The notes under the pieces are model-generated. The model ran no database searches. It was not told the origin of the DNA and was given only the letters and a program-made list of their open reading frames with translations. A DNA stretch of 6,119 bases, from assembly GCA_002477625.1 (NCBI GenBank), contig DLQQ01000012.1, positions 1 through 6,119 of the forward strand. Reading direction: 5' to 3'. This DNA comes from Candidatus Arcticimaribacter sp. UBA7428 (GTDB lineage: Bacteria > Bacteroidota > Bacteroidia > Flavobacteriales > Flavobacteriaceae). Position 1 is the first letter of the stretch, and each line of letters starts with the position of its first letter. The position numbers and the translations under genes are program-made. Positions 5,064 through 6,119 of the stretch are shown piece by piece.

Positions 5064-6119
5064 ATGAAAAAATTCATTGCACTCCTCAGCCTTGTAAGCT
5101 TTATCCAGTGTGGATCTTCCGATAAGAAAAATGTTTCCGAGATTATCGCAACGGGAACTCTTGAAGAAATCCAACTGCAAAAAACGGCACATGTAAAAAC
5201 CATCAACCAGCTTGAAAAAGAGTTGGAACAACTCAATGCATCTTTACAGTCAAAAGATAAAACTCAGAAATTTGTTCTTGTTGGGTCTGTCGAATTAAAG
5301 GAAGAGTTTTACCAACATTCGGTTTCGTTCCAAGGTTCAATTGAAACAGACAAGAATATTCTGATTTATCCTGAAATTCCAGGCTTACTCAAAAAAATTC
5401 ATGTAAGCGAGGGGCAAAAAGTAACCCAAGGTACACTCCTTGCTGAAATTTCGGATGGTGGGTTACGAGATCAACTAGAGCAACTGAAACTTCAACTGAA
5501 ACTCGCCAAAACTACCTTCGAGAGACAGCAACGTCTTTGGAAACAAAAAATTGGCTCTGAAATTCAATTTTTACAAGCAAAAACTAATTACCTCAGCATC
5601 GAAAAAAGTGTTTCTCAGATGAAGGATCAGGTTGCAAAAACAAAAATTACAGCACCCTTTGACGGAGTCATCGATCATATTGTTGCAGATCGTGGCAGTA
5701 ATCTTACTCCCGGGATGACCCCAATCATCAGAATCATCAATTTAGATCAGATGAAGGTTGCAGCAGAAATTCCGGAAATTCACCTTCCAAACATCCACAC
5801 CAACACCAGTGCTGTGGTATCCGTTCCTGTTTTAGGAACGCAATATGAAGAGCGTGTCAGTGTTGTTGGAAATTTCATCAACCCAAACAACCGCTCTTTT
5901 CGAGTTGAAATTTCTCTAGACAATAAAGAACAGATGCTAAAACCGAACATGACCGCACTAATTGAAGTCAACGACTACAACAATCCTAAGGCGGTTCTTG
6001 TATCGATCAAAAATATTTTAGAAAATCAAGCAGGAGCGAGCTACGTTTATAAGCTTGTTGAAGAAGATGCAGCTCAAAACACCTACAGAGTTGAAAAAAC
6101 CTTTGTCAAATTAGGGAAA
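5064..6119 (+). CDS. RND-type efflux periplasmic adaptor (membrane fusion lipoprotein), 3' end outside the window
   Basis: Links an inner-membrane pump to the TolC channel. The ATG at 5064 opens 352 codons that run off the right edge without a stop. A short signal peptide ends at Cys16 (SFIQC, followed by GSSDKK), which suggests a lipoprotein. Residues 33-66 are charged with heptad-like leucines and probably form a short coiled coil ahead of the core. The core follows the HlyD/AcrA plan: a first lipoyl half at 99-130 (PEIPGLLKKIHVSEGQKV), a helical hairpin at about 133-192, a second lipoyl half at 194-226 (APFDGVIDHIVADRGSNL), then beta-barrel and membrane-proximal domains including NFINPNNRSFRVEI. 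The hairpin holds an exact RxxxLxxxxxxS motif (R154, L158, S165), known in adaptors as the tip that meets TolC. It sits 8 bp after the tolC-like gene. An RND pump gene is expected downstream; an ABC-type partner is less likely. Confidence 0.93.
   Translation, partial: MKKFIALLSLVSFIQCGSSDKKNVSEIIATGTLEEIQLQKTAHVKTINQLEKELEQLNASLQSKDKTQKFVLVGSVELKEEFYQHSVSFQGSIETDKNILIYPEIPGLLKKIHVSEGQKVTQGTLLAEISDGGLRDQLEQLKLQLKLAKTTFERQQRLWKQKIGSEIQFLQAKTNYLSIEKSVSQMKDQVAKTKITAPFDGVIDHIVADRGSNLTPGMTPIIRIINLDQMKVAAEIPEIHLPNIHTNTSAVVSVPVLGTQYEERVSVVGNFINPNNRSFRVEISLDNKEQMLKPNMTALIEVNDYNNPKAVLVSIKNILENQAGASYVYKLVEEDAAQNTYRVEKTFVKLGK

Noticed and set aside
4831..5236. Overlapping minus-strand frames across the tolC-adaptor junction
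   Set aside because: All are antisense to the end of tolC and the start of the adaptor gene; cysteine- and phenylalanine-rich products are typical of reverse translations of A-rich coding DNA.
5780..5971. Minus-strand open frame inside the adaptor gene
   Set aside because: Antisense to the conserved beta-barrel region of the adaptor.

Overview
The window most likely comes from the chromosome of a member of the Bacteroidetes, probably the Flavobacteriaceae. The DNA is AT-rich and no start codon has a clear Shine-Dalgarno sequence. One promoter matches the flavobacterial TTG / TAnnTTTG pattern. The protein set also fits: a CrtY-type lycopene cyclase, an Ala-Gln-Asp signal cleavage site on the TolC homologue, and a lipoprotein efflux adaptor with an extra N-terminal coiled coil. 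This is inference from motifs and composition, because no search could be run.

Layout. Positions 1-770 (minus) hold a ZIP-family metal transporter whose last residues lie beyond the left edge. A 95-bp divergent gap separates it from a lycopene cyclase (866-2014, plus). That gene converges on a polyprenyl diphosphate synthase (2015-2983, minus) so tightly that the two stop codons touch. A 127-bp divergent control region (2984-3110) follows. Rightward from it runs a tight operon: a TetR-family regulator (3111-3710), a TolC-family outer membrane channel (3718-5055) and a periplasmic adaptor lipoprotein (5064 to the right edge, incomplete). The last two junctions are 7 and 8 bp.

How the genes work together. 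The prenyl synthase supplies C15-C20 prenyl diphosphates, and the cyclase closes the end rings of lycopene to give beta-carotene, so the pair plausibly belongs to carotenoid synthesis. The operon encodes two of the three parts of a tripartite efflux pump. An RND inner-membrane pump is expected just past the right edge. The TetR protein probably represses its own operon: the control region carries a good promoter and two perfect inverted repeats, one over the -33 element and one at the probable transcription start. Because this region also drives the prenyl synthase, shared control of efflux and isoprenoid supply is possible but unproven.

No mobile elements, RNA genes, CRISPR arrays or broken genes were seen. 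The gene content looks ordinary for a flavobacterium. The most informative parts are the regulatory architecture at 2984-3110 and the zero-spacing convergent gene pair.
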